A stretch of 64,000 nucleotides of DNA from contig NZ_NMUL01000008.1 of assembly GCF_002234595.1 (NCBI RefSeq), forward strand, positions 62,001 through 126,000, written 5' to 3'. The position numbers and the translations under genes are program-made. Origin of the DNA: Amycolatopsis vastitatis. Lineage in GTDB: Bacteria > Actinomycetota > Actinomycetes > Mycobacteriales > Pseudonocardiaceae. The notes beneath the pieces were generated by a model. It did no database searches. It was given only the letters and a program-made list of their open reading frames with translations, and was not told the DNA's origin. Shown here in pieces: positions 26,242 through 34,244 of the stretch (position 1 is the stretch's first letter; every line of letters starts with the position of its first letter).

Positions 26242-28629
26242 ATGGCGGGCGAGTGGCGGCTTTCGCGGCGGAGGTTCCTCGCCGCGGGCGGGGCCGCGCT
26301 GCTGGGCGCCGCCGTGACGGGGTCCGCCGGGCTCGCCGCGGCCGGCCCGGAAACGGTGCGGTTGACCGATTTCTGGCTGTTCGGCCGGTACGCCGACGGC
26401 GGCGCGGACCCCGACTTCGACGAGACCGATCTCGACCCGGTCCGGTTGCCCCACTGCGTGACACCGCTGTCGTGGACCGGCTGGCAGCCCTCCTCGTGGC
26501 AGGACCAGTGGCTCTACCGCAAGCACTTCACGGTGACCCCGGCGATGACGGCCGAACGTGTCCGGGCCCGCTTCGACGGCGTCATGACGAACGCGACGGT
26601 GTCCCTCAACGGCCGTGTCGTCGCCACGCACGAAGGCGGCTACCTGCCCTTCGAGGTCGAACTGCCGGAGGTCGTGGTCGGCGACAACGTCCTCGCCGTG
26701 GTCGTCGACGGGCGGTGGGCGCTGGACGTCCCGCCCAACCTGCCGCGCACCGCGGGCCCGTCGGTGATCGACTTCTACCAGCCGGCCGGCATCTACCGGC
26801 CGGCGACGATCGGGACCGTGCCCCGCACCCGGCTGGCCGACGTCTTCGCCCGCCCTGTCGACGTCCTCTCCCCCGCCCGGTCACTGCACCTGACGTGCGA
26901 ACTGGACACGACCGTCGCGCTCGGCGAGCCGCTGCAGGTGACGGCGTCGGTGCGCCAGGCCGGCCTGGAGCTGGCCCAGGGCGCCACCGAGGTCGCGCCG
27001 ATGCCGGTCGGCACGAAAACCGTCGAGTTCGACGTCGGCGGGCTCGGCGCGGTCCGCCTGTGGGACGTCGAGGATCCCGCGCTGTGCGACGTCGTGGTCA
27101 CCGTCCGGTCCGGGCCGCGGGTGGTCGACCAGCGGGTGGTGCGGACCGGGTTCCGCGAGGCGCGGTTCACCCCGGACGGCTTCTTCCTCAACGGCAGGCG
27201 GCTCAAGCTGTTCGGCCTCAACCGCCACCAGTGGTACCCGTTCGCGGGCGGCGCGCTGCCCGACCGCGTCCAGCGGCGTGACGCCGAGATCCTGCGCCGC
27301 GAACTGAACTGCACGATGGTCCGCTGCTCGCACTACCCGCAGTCGAGCGCGTTCCTCGACGCCTGTGACGAGCTGGGCCTGCTGGTCTGGGAGGAGATCC
27401 CGGGCTGGGGCCGGGTCGGGGACGACGCCTGGCAGCGGCAGAACCTGAAGGACGTCGCCGGGATGGTCGTCCGCGACCGCAACCACCCGAGCATCGTCGT
27501 CTGGGGCACCCGGGTCAACGAGGCCGCCGGGTCGACCGACCTGTACCTGCGCACCGGGCGGCTGGCGCGGCAGCTGGACCCGTCACGGCCGACGAGCGGG
27601 GCACTGGCCACCACCACCGGCGCGCGGCTCGCCCTGCCGCCGGGCACCGACGAGCAGGTCCTGGCCTACAACGACTACACCGCCCGCCGCGGCGCGCCCT
27701 TCCAGCTGCGCCCGCCGCGGGCCGGGGTGCCGTACCTGGTCACGGAGTCGATCGGCACGCTCGCCGGGGCCCGCGCCTACCGCCGCACCGACGCGCCGGC
27801 CACCCAGCACCTGCAGGCGGAGCTGCACGCGAAGGCCCACGACCTGGCCGCCGCCGACGACCGCTACTGCGGGCTGCTCGCCTGGTGCGCGTTCGACTAC
27901 CCGTCGGGCTGGCAGCGGTCGGTCGGCGGGTCGAAGTTCCCCGGCGTGTCGGACATCTTCCGGATCCCCAAGCCCGCGGCGGCGTTCTACGCGTCGCAGG
28001 GCGACCCACTGGTCCGCGCGGTCGCCGAGCCCGGCTTCGCCTGGGACTTCACCGCGCAGCCCACCGGGCCGGGGCCGGGCGCGACGATCTGGTCGAACTG
28101 CGACCGCCTGCTGCTGTTCCTCGACGACCGGCCGGCGGGCGAGGCCCGCAGCCGCCGCGCGGACTTCCCGCACCTGCGGTACCCGCCGTTCGCCGCCGAC
28201 CTGACGGTCCCGCGGGGGCGGCGGCCGCAGCTGCGCATCGACGGTTACGTCGGCGAGCGGCTGGTCGTCAGCCGCCGGTTCAGCGGCGACCGGAGCCACG
28301 ACGTCCTGAGTTGCGTCCCCGACGACCCGGGGCTCCGCGCCGACGGCGCCGACGCGACCCGCGTGGTCATCGCGGCGACCGACCGCTTCGGGACGCTACG
28401 GGCCGGAACGGCCGGCCGGGTGGCGGTGACGCTGACCGGCCCGGGCGAGCTGGTCGGCGACCCGACGCTGGACTTCGGCGCGACCGGCGGCGCGGCCGCG
28501 GTGTGGCTGCGGCCCTTCGCGGGCCCGCCCGGAACGCTCGTCCTGACCGCCCGGCACGACACGCTCGGCACCGCCACGGCGACGGTGACCACGAGTGCCG
28601 CGGCCAGGGAAGCCACGCCGCGGTTGTGA
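26242..28629 (+). CDS. Tat-exported GH2 family glycosidase
   Basis: 795 aa. A twin-arginine signal (LSRRRFLAAGG followed by a hydrophobic stretch, residues 6-35) directs export of the folded enzyme. Next come the GH2 jelly-roll domain (QWLYRKHFTV, MTNATVSLNG, GGYLPFEVEL), an immunoglobulin-like domain and the TIM barrel. The catalytic pair appears intact: N426-E427 in WGTRVNEA for acid/base and E502 in LVTESIG for nucleophile. C-terminal beta domains end the protein. GH2 covers beta-galactosidase, beta-mannosidase, beta-glucuronidase and others, so the sugar is unknown. It lies just behind the rhamnose regulator and might feed that pathway; this is inference. Confidence 0.88.
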   Translation: MAGEWRLSRRRFLAAGGAALLGAAVTGSAGLAAAGPETVRLTDFWLFGRYADGGADPDFDETDLDPVRLPHCVTPLSWTGWQPSSWQDQWLYRKHFTVTPAMTAERVRARFDGVMTNATVSLNGRVVATHEGGYLPFEVELPEVVVGDNVLAVVVDGRWALDVPPNLPRTAGPSVIDFYQPAGIYRPATIGTVPRTRLADVFARPVDVLSPARSLHLTCELDTTVALGEPLQVTASVRQAGLELAQGATEVAPMPVGTKTVEFDVGGLGAVRLWDVEDPALCDVVVTVRSGPRVVDQRVVRTGFREARFTPDGFFLNGRRLKLFGLNRHQWYPFAGGALPDRVQRRDAEILRRELNCTMVRCSHYPQSSAFLDACDELGLLVWEEIPGWGRVGDDAWQRQNLKDVAGMVVRDRNHPSIVVWGTRVNEAAGSTDLYLRTGRLARQLDPSRPTSGALATTTGARLALPPGTDEQVLAYNDYTARRGAPFQLRPPRAGVPYLVTESIGTLAGARAYRRTDAPATQHLQAELHAKAHDLAAADDRYCGLLAWCAFDYPSGWQRSVGGSKFPGVSDIFRIPKPAAAFYASQGDPLVRAVAEPGFAWDFTAQPTGPGPGATIWSNCDRLLLFLDDRPAGEARSRRADFPHLRYPPFAADLTVPRGRRPQLRIDGYVGERLVVSRRFSGDRSHDVLSCVPDDPGLRADGADATRVVIAATDRFGTLRAGTAGRVAVTLTGPGELVGDPTLDFGATGGAAAVWLRPFAGPPGTLVLTARHDTLGTATATVTTSAAAREATPRL

Positions 28630-28631
28630 CG

Positions 28632-28994
28632 TCACGGCCCGGCCAGCACCTCGGCCAGCACCGCCGCCTGGCTGATCGACGGCGACCCGCTCGCCGTCAG
28701 CAACGTCACCGGACCGCCGCCCGCCAGCTCCCGCAGCCGCGCCAGCGCCGCCACCCGGTCGGGCTCCCGCAGCTCCTCGCGGTACCGCTCGGCGAACTCC
28801 GCGAAGCGGTCCGGGTCGTGGCCGTACCAGGTGCGCAGCTCGTCGGACGGGGCCAGTCCGCGGTACCAGCCGTCGAGGACGATCGCCGTGCGGGCGGTGC
28901 CACGGGGCCAGAGCCGTTCCACGAGCACGCGGACGCCGTCGGCGGGCCCCGGCGGGTCGGACAGGCGCGCCACCCGGACGACCGTGGGCTGCAT
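28632..28994 (-). CDS. DUF488 family protein
   Basis: 120 aa. The compact DUF488 pattern is clear: VVRVARLSDPPGPADGVRVLVERLWPRG at the N-terminus, APSDELRTWYGHDPDRFAEFAERYREEL in the middle and GPVTLLTAS near the end. The family is widespread and uncharacterised. The ATG at 28994 starts the standard N-terminus. Its stop is 2 bases from the stop of the convergent GH2 gene. No link to the neighbours is evident. Confidence 0.85.
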   Translation of the reverse strand: MQPTVVRVARLSDPPGPADGVRVLVERLWPRGTARTAIVLDGWYRGLAPSDELRTWYGHDPDRFAEFAERYREELREPDRVAALARLRELAGGGPVTLLTASGSPSISQAAVLAEVLAGP

Positions 28995-29079
28995 GCGCGC
29001 ATTCTGCGTCGAGCCCGCGCACCCCGCCACCGGAGAGTGACCGCATCGGGCGGTGGCTGCCCCGGGCAGGAAACGGCAA

Positions 29080-29122
29080 AGGGCCACACCGGCGACCGTG
29101 GAGGGGTCGCCGGGGTGGCCCT
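29080..29122. other. Long hairpin in the 28995-29311 intergenic region
   Basis: AGGGCCACACCGGCGACC (29080-29097) pairs with 29105-29122 with a single mismatch around a 7-nt loop. It lies in the divergent gap between the DUF488 and SARP genes, where no terminator is needed for either. It could be a leader attenuator of the SARP transcript or a small RNA. The rest of this gap holds the 11-bp repeats described next and no convincing gene. Confidence 0.5.
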
Positions 29123-29240
29123 ACCCCCAGCTCGTGCCGCTGGTGAAAGCGACAGCCGAACCACCGGTCACACCGGCGGCCGAGCCGGCCGTGGACATCC
29201 GTCGGGGTGGTGTCCCGCAGCCCGGCCAGGATCGCCGACC

Positions 29241-29271
29241 GGGCCTGCACGACGCTTGCAGTACGCTTGCA
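29241..29271 (+). promoter_or_regulatory. 11-bp-period direct repeats before the SARP gene
   Basis: ACGCTTGCA occurs at 29252-29260 and 29263-29271, exactly 11 bp apart. A weaker copy (GGGCCTGCA, 6 of 9 matching) is another 11 bp upstream. SARP-type and other OmpR-fold activators bind such face-of-helix repeats near the -35 region. The GTG start is 41 bases downstream, so autoregulation is plausible. Confidence 0.5.
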
Positions 29272-29311
29272 CGCCCGGCCACGACCGGGTGAACAGAGCG
29301 GAGGTGACCGG

Positions 29312-32293
29312 GTGGAGTTCCGCGTCCTCGGCGCCGTCGAGGCGGCGGCGGACGGCGCCCCGGTCGACCTCGGCTCCCGCAAGCAGCGTCTGGTCCTCGC
29401 CGTCCTGCTCCTCGAAACCGGCCGCCCGGTCTCGCTCGACCGGCTCGTCGACCTGCTCTGGCCCGACGCTCCCCCGGCCAGCGCGCGCAACACCGTCCAG
29501 GCGCTGATCTCGCGCATCCGCGCGGTCTTCCGCACCGCGGGCGGCCCCGAACTGGTCACCGAAGGCCACGGGTACGTGCTGCGCGCCGACCCGGACACGG
29601 TCGACGCCCACCGCTTCACCGCCCTCGTCCGCCGGGCCCGCGCGGCCGGCGACGACACCGCCGTCGCGCTCTTCGACGAGGCACTCGCGCTGTGGCGGGG
29701 CGACGCCCTGGCCGGCGCTGCCGACGCCGACGTCGCCGAGCGGCTCCTGGCCGGGCTGCACGAAGCCCGCTGGAGCGCGCTCGAAGACCGCATCGACGCC
29801 CAGCTGCGGCTCGGCCGGGGCCGCGACGTCCTCGCCGAGCTGACCACGCTGGTCGCCGCCCACCCGCTGCGGCAGCGGTTCGTCGGCCAGCTGATGCTCG
29901 CCCTGCACCGCGAAGGCCGCACGGACGCCGCCCTCGCCGCCTTCCGCGGCCTCCGTGCCCGGCTCGCCGGCGAGCTCGGGCTCGACCCGGCGCCGGAGCT
30001 GATCCGCCTGGAGGCCGCGATCCTGGCCGCCGACCCGGCGTTGGAGCCCGCGCCGGAGCCGGCCCCCGAACCGGTGCGGCCGGCCCAGCTGCCGCACGAC
30101 GTCCGCGGCTTCACCGGCCGCGCCGCCGAGCTGGCCAGGCTCGACGAACCGGCCGGCGCCGGTCCCGGGCCGGACATCCGTGTGGTCTCGGGCACCGCGG
30201 GCGTCGGGAAGACCGCCCTCGCCGTGCGGTGGGCGCACCGCGTCCGCGACCGGTTCCCCGACGGCCAGCTCTACCTCGACCTGCGCGGGTTCGACGCCGA
30301 CCACGACCCGCTCACCCCGGCCGCCGCGGCCGCGCAGCTGCTGCGGGCACTGGGCACCGACCCCCGGGCCATCCCGCCGGACCCGGACGGGCGGACGGCG
30401 CTGTGGCGCTCGCTGCTGGCCGACCGGCAGGTGCTGGTCCTGCTCGACAACGCCCGCGACAGCGCGCAGGTGACGCCGCTGCTGCCGCCGTCGGGCACCG
30501 TGCTCGTCACCAGCCGCCAGCGGCTCGGCGACCTCATCGCCCGCACCGGCGCGCGGGCGGTGCCGCTGTCCGTGCTGCCGGCGGACGACTCCCGGCAGCT
30601 GCTGGAGACCGTGCTCGGGCCGCCCGCCGTCGCCGCCGAGCCTGCCGCGGCGGCGGAGCTGGCGCGCCTGTGCGGCCACCTCCCGCTGGCCCTGCGGCTG
30701 GCCGCGGCGAACCTCGGCGCCGGCGAGGCGTCCGGGATCGCGGAGCTGGCCCGGGAGCTGGCCGGGGACGACCCCCTGGCCGGGCTGAGCGTCGACGGCG
30801 CCGAAGAAAGCGCGGTCACGACGGCGTTCTCGGTGTCGTACCGGGCGCTGGCGGCCGAACACCGGCTGCTGTTCCGGCGGCTGGCGCTGGTGCCCGGCCA
30901 GACGTTCACCGCGCCGGTGGCCGCTTCTCTCGCGGACGTCGCCGAAGGGCGCGCGAGCCGGCAGCTCAAGGCCCTCGCCGCGGCCAACCTCGTCGAACGG
31001 CACCTGCCCGGCCGCTACCGCTTCCACGACTTGCTGCGCAGCTACGCGGGCGGCCGCGCCGGCGCCGACGACTCCCCCGGCGACCGGGACGCCGCTCAGC
31101 GGCGGCTCTTCGAGCACTACCTCGCGACGGCCGACGCGGCGGGCCGCCGGCTCATCCCGCACTTCCTCCGGCTGCCCCGGCCCGAACCGGAACAGCTCTT
31201 CGAAGGCACCGAGGACGCGCTGGCCTGGCTGGACACCGAGTGGCCGAACCTAGCCGCCGCCGTCGAGCACGCGGCCGCGCACGGCCCGCGCGAGTACGCC
31301 TGGCACCTGGCCGACGCGCTCCGGGCGTTCTTCCACCACCGCGGCCACCACACGGAGTGGATCGACACGGCCACGACGGCGCTGGCCGCCGCCCGGGACG
31401 ACGGCGACCGTCAGGCGCAGGCGGCGATGCGGCTGTCCATCGCGCTCGCCGGCGTCAACAGCGGCCGGTACGCCGAGGCGCGCACGCACCTGACGACCGT
31501 CCTCGCCGACGGGCTGGCGGCGGACTGGCCCGCCGGACGGGCCGCGGCGCTCAACAACCTCAGCGCGGTGCACCAGCGGCTCGGCGCCGCGTACGAGGCG
31601 ATCGAATGCGGCCGGGAAGCATTGCGGCTGTGTGAAGAGCTGGCCATGCCCAGCGTCACGATGGCACTGGCCAACCTCGGGTTCGCCTGCGGCCAGGTCG
31701 GCGACTTCGACGCCGCCCTCGGCCACTTCGGCCGCGCGCTGGAGATCGCCGAACGCGACGGCGCGCGGTTCAGCGTCGCCGTCCTGCTGGTCGACCTCGG
31801 GCACGTCCACCGCGACCTGGAGAGCCCGCTCGCCGCCGGGTTCTACGACCGGGCGCTCGCGGCCAACCGCGAACTCGGTTACCAGTACGGCGAGGCGGCG
31901 GCGCTGTCGGGCCGCGCGGTCCTGGAAGCCCGCGCCGGCGACGCCACGCGCGCCCTCGCCGACGCCGCCGACGCGGTGGAACTGACCCGGCGCATCGGCG
32001 ACCGGGGCACCGAAGCGTCGGCGCTGGCCGCGCTGGGCGAAACGTGCGTCCGGCTGGGCCGGGCGGCGGACGCCGTGCCCCACCTGACCGCGGCGCTGGA
32101 CATCGCCCGCGAAACGAGCTTCACCTGGTGCGAAACCGCGGCGCTGACCGGCCTCGCCGAAGCGGCCCTCGCCCTCGGCGACCACGAACAGGCCCGGACC
32201 CACGGCGAGGCGGCGGCCAAGCTGGCCGCCGCCTCCGGCTACCGCCCCCTCGAAACGCGAGCCGCCCGCATCCTCGACAGACGTAGTGAATGA
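29312..32293 (+). CDS. Large SARP regulator (AfsR/DnrI/RedD type, BTAD-NB-ARC-TPR)
   Basis: 993 aa. An OmpR-type winged helix (VEFRVLGAVEAAADGAPVDL and LVDLLWPDAPPASARNTVQALISRIR, residues 1-95) is followed by the BTAD domain (to about 240) and a Pro/Glu linker. An NB-ARC ATPase has Walker A GTAGVGKTAL (G299-T301) and Walker B RQVLVLLDNA. TPR-type helices fill the rest. SARPs activate antibiotic or stress genes; large ones such as AfsR integrate phosphorylation or ligand signals through the ATPase and TPR parts. The GTG at 29312 has GGAGG seven bases before it. No biosynthetic cluster lies nearby, so it is likely a global regulator. The stop codon lies inside a hairpin. Confidence 0.92.
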   Translation: MEFRVLGAVEAAADGAPVDLGSRKQRLVLAVLLLETGRPVSLDRLVDLLWPDAPPASARNTVQALISRIRAVFRTAGGPELVTEGHGYVLRADPDTVDAHRFTALVRRARAAGDDTAVALFDEALALWRGDALAGAADADVAERLLAGLHEARWSALEDRIDAQLRLGRGRDVLAELTTLVAAHPLRQRFVGQLMLALHREGRTDAALAAFRGLRARLAGELGLDPAPELIRLEAAILAADPALEPAPEPAPEPVRPAQLPHDVRGFTGRAAELARLDEPAGAGPGPDIRVVSGTAGVGKTALAVRWAHRVRDRFPDGQLYLDLRGFDADHDPLTPAAAAAQLLRALGTDPRAIPPDPDGRTALWRSLLADRQVLVLLDNARDSAQVTPLLPPSGTVLVTSRQRLGDLIARTGARAVPLSVLPADDSRQLLETVLGPPAVAAEPAAAAELARLCGHLPLALRLAAANLGAGEASGIAELARELAGDDPLAGLSVDGAEESAVTTAFSVSYRALAAEHRLLFRRLALVPGQTFTAPVAASLADVAEGRASRQLKALAAANLVERHLPGRYRFHDLLRSYAGGRAGADDSPGDRDAAQRRLFEHYLATADAAGRRLIPHFLRLPRPEPEQLFEGTEDALAWLDTEWPNLAAAVEHAAAHGPREYAWHLADALRAFFHHRGHHTEWIDTATTALAAARDDGDRQAQAAMRLSIALAGVNSGRYAEARTHLTTVLADGLAADWPAGRAAALNNLSAVHQRLGAAYEAIECGREALRLCEELAMPSVTMALANLGFACGQVGDFDAALGHFGRALEIAERDGARFSVAVLLVDLGHVHRDLESPLAAGFYDRALAANRELGYQYGEAAALSGRAVLEARAGDATRALADAADAVELTRRIGDRGTEASALAALGETCVRLGRAADAVPHLTAALDIARETSFTWCETAALTGLAEAALALGDHEQARTHGEAAAKLAAASGYRPLETRAARILDRRSE

Positions 32294-32335
32294 CTCATTC
32301 CTGTCGTCCGGCGACAGGAATGAGTCATTCACTAC
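32283..32335. terminator. Nested-palindrome bidirectional terminator
   Basis: A perfect 24-bp stem (32283-32306 with 32312-32335) encloses a 5-nt loop TCCGG. Each arm holds its own palindrome, GAATGACTCATTC (32288-32300) and GAATGAGTCATTC (32318-32330). The SARP stop codon TGA (32291-32293) is inside the left arm, and the convergent PLD gene ends 15 bases to the right. Confidence 0.85.
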
Positions 32336-32350
32336 ACGGCGGCGCGGTGC

Positions 32351-33556
32351 TCAGCAGGTGCCGGTGGGCGGGGCCGAGCACTTGGCGCGGGCCAGGATGG
32401 TGCTGAAGTTGTCCTGGTAGGCGGCGCTGATCGCCGCGTTCTCCACCTTGATCAGGATCTCGTCGTTGTCGCGCAGGGCCGCGCCGGAGACGTTGTGCGA
32501 GCCGGTGAAGACGAGCGACCGGCCGGCTTTCTCGCTGTAGTTGCCCGTGTAGAGCATGTATTTCGAATGCACGGTGATCTCGCGGTCGTTCACGGTCGTG
32601 CTGAACCGCTTGAGCGTCACGTTCGCCTTGCCCTTGAGGGCGGCCAGCGCCGCGGTGCCCATGTCGTCGTAGACGATGCGGACCTTGCAGCCCAGCTTTC
32701 CGATCCGGACCAGTTCGTTGACGACCGGGGTGCGCGAGTCGGCGATGTTGGCCTGCACGACGTTGAGCGAGCAGCCGGCTTCGTACTTGGTGATGTACTT
32801 CAGCAGCTGCGCCCACGTGTCCGTGGCGAACTCCTCGGACGTGCCGCCGTTCGAGTCGGCGCGCGGCGAAAGGTAGCTGGTGACCATGCTGGTCAGCGTC
32901 TTGTGGTAGCCGGCGTCGGCGTAGTAGTTGTTGTCCTTCTTCTGCGCCAGCATCTTCTGCATGTGCCCGAGGTAGAAGCCGTACAGGTCCGGGTCGCCGT
33001 AGGTGAGCAGGGCGTTGTTGAACATGTTGCCCTGCACGGTGGTCAGGTTGTACGAACCGATGACGACGACGTCCTTCTTGCCCTCGGTCTCGGAGAACAT
33101 CCACAGCTTGTCGTGGTTGATCGAGTGCGGGCTGCCGTCGTGGGCGATGCAGCCGGTGTTGTCGCCGCCGGTGCCGCAGAACACCAGCTGGGTCAGCGCG
33201 GCGGACTTGAGGATCGGCATCGCGGTGTTCGCCGGGTCGTCGTCCGCGCCGCCGTCGAGCGCGATCCGCACCTTGACGCCACGGGCCTGGGCGGCCTTGA
33301 TCGCCTCGGCGAGCGCGGGCCGGGTCCAGCTGTAGAGCGAAATGTGGATCTCCGCACCGGCCGGGGTGCCGTTGGCCAGCTGCACCAGCCGGGTTTCGAT
33401 CGAGTGGTCGCGGTCGCCGTTTTCCGGCGGGTTGTTGAAGATCGCTTCCATGCCGTTCTCGGCGGCGACCGCGGGTGCGGCGTGCACGACCCCGCCGCCC
33501 GCCAGCGCGAGCAGCGCGCCGGCGGCCACGGTGAGCGCCTTGATCCTGGGGCCCAT
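32351..33556 (-). CDS. Secreted phospholipase D-like protein with altered HKD motifs
   Basis: 401 aa. A Sec signal peptide (residues 1-32, ending AVAAENG) precedes two PLD-type half-domains. The expected H-x-K-x4-D motifs are present but changed: H148-D-K150 is followed by S155 in place of Asp, and H330-S-K332 by T337. The downstream GSxN elements (IGSYNLT, FTGSHNVS) are intact. Catalytic His and Lys remain, so a phosphodiesterase, nuclease or transphosphatidylase activity is possible; the changed Asp positions make this uncertain. GGAGG lies before the ATG at 33556. Paired cysteines suggest an oxidised, exported protein. Confidence 0.85.
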   Translation of the reverse strand: MGPRIKALTVAAGALLALAGGGVVHAAPAVAAENGMEAIFNNPPENGDRDHSIETRLVQLANGTPAGAEIHISLYSWTRPALAEAIKAAQARGVKVRIALDGGADDDPANTAMPILKSAALTQLVFCGTGGDNTGCIAHDGSPHSINHDKLWMFSETEGKKDVVVIGSYNLTTVQGNMFNNALLTYGDPDLYGFYLGHMQKMLAQKKDNNYYADAGYHKTLTSMVTSYLSPRADSNGGTSEEFATDTWAQLLKYITKYEAGCSLNVVQANIADSRTPVVNELVRIGKLGCKVRIVYDDMGTAALAALKGKANVTLKRFSTTVNDREITVHSKYMLYTGNYSEKAGRSLVFTGSHNVSGAALRDNDEILIKVENAAISAAYQDNFSTILARAKCSAPPTGTC

Positions 33557-33594
33557 GTCTTCCTCCTGTCTCCGGCCGCCAAGCTCGCAACCCG

Positions 33595-33613
33595 CCGTAC
33601 AAGATCCGTACAA
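33595..33613 (-). promoter_or_regulatory. 11-bp direct repeat before the PLD-like gene
   Basis: CCGTACAA occurs at 33595-33602 and 33606-33613, exactly 11 bp apart (TTGTACGG on the coding strand), about 40-55 bases upstream of the PLD start. The spacing suits a tandem-binding OmpR-fold activator or SARP. Confidence 0.4.
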
Positions 33614-33927
33614 AGTGGATATCCATCGTGACACCATCCACAGTGGATCTTCAGCACAGTGCGAGCGATCGGTCACGCTGGGGACACCCGCGAGGGGGAA
33701 ATCCGCCGCGCCCGCACAGGACGCACGACGCCTGAAATCCTGTTGCGGAACAACGCATCCTACGAATACCGTCGGCAGGTCCCGCCGGGATTCCGAGGAA
33801 CGCCGGACGCGGCGGCCACCAGGGCCGTCCGGCCCGGAAATTCGATTACCCGAAGCCGTGGCGCGTGACGTCCGTCGGGTCTAGAAAAGAAGGCTGTCCA
33901 CCGTTCCCGATCCGAAAGGGATCTCTC
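33614..33927. other. Intergenic region with TGGAT-type palindromes
   Basis: No gene is supported here. ATCCACAGTGGAT (33636-33648) is a perfect 13-bp palindrome, and GTGGATATCCAT (33615-33626) lies nearby. These could be operators for the divergent PLD and small membrane protein genes. The remainder to 33927 shows nothing beyond the ribosome binding site of the next gene. Confidence 0.4.
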
Positions 33928-34149
33928 GTGTCCGTTTTCATCGCCGTTCTGCTCGCCCTGGGCGCCGGAATGCTCGTCGGCGGCCGGGTCCACACCGCGA
34001 AGGAGGCCCGCGCCACCTATTCCGCCTACCGCTCCCGCACCGCCAAGGGCTTCGGGGAGTGGATCAAGAGCACGGTTTCGGCCGTCCTGGCGGTCGCCGG
34101 TGCCATCGTGCTCCTGGTCATCCTGCTCAACGTCCTCCAGCCGACCTGA
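33928..34149 (+). CDS. Small membrane protein with two hydrophobic helices
   Basis: 73 aa from GTG 33928, with GAAAGG eight bases upstream. A first hydrophobic helix (FIAVLLALGAGMLVGG, residues 3-20) and a second (VSAVLAVAGAIVLLVILLNVL, about 50-70) flank a polar stretch rich in Arg, Lys and Tyr (TYSAYRSRTAKGF). No family is recognised. It precedes the secreted M1 peptidase by 95 bases in the same direction and may be cotranscribed. It could be a small scaffold or regulator at the membrane. Codon use matches the neighbours. Confidence 0.6.
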   Translation: MSVFIAVLLALGAGMLVGGRVHTAKEARATYSAYRSRTAKGFGEWIKSTVSAVLAVAGAIVLLVILLNVLQPT

Positions 34150-34244
34150 TCCCCGAACCCGACTCATGGCGGGTTGTTGCGGCCCTGGCCGCAGAGGACG
34201 CTTTTCGTGGCTCCCACGGGCGGAGCCGGGAAAGGACTGCCTCC

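Noticed and set aside
29312..32293. SARP gene as sign of an antibiotic biosynthetic cluster
   Set aside because: No polyketide, peptide or terpene synthase, tailoring set or resistance exporter lies around it.
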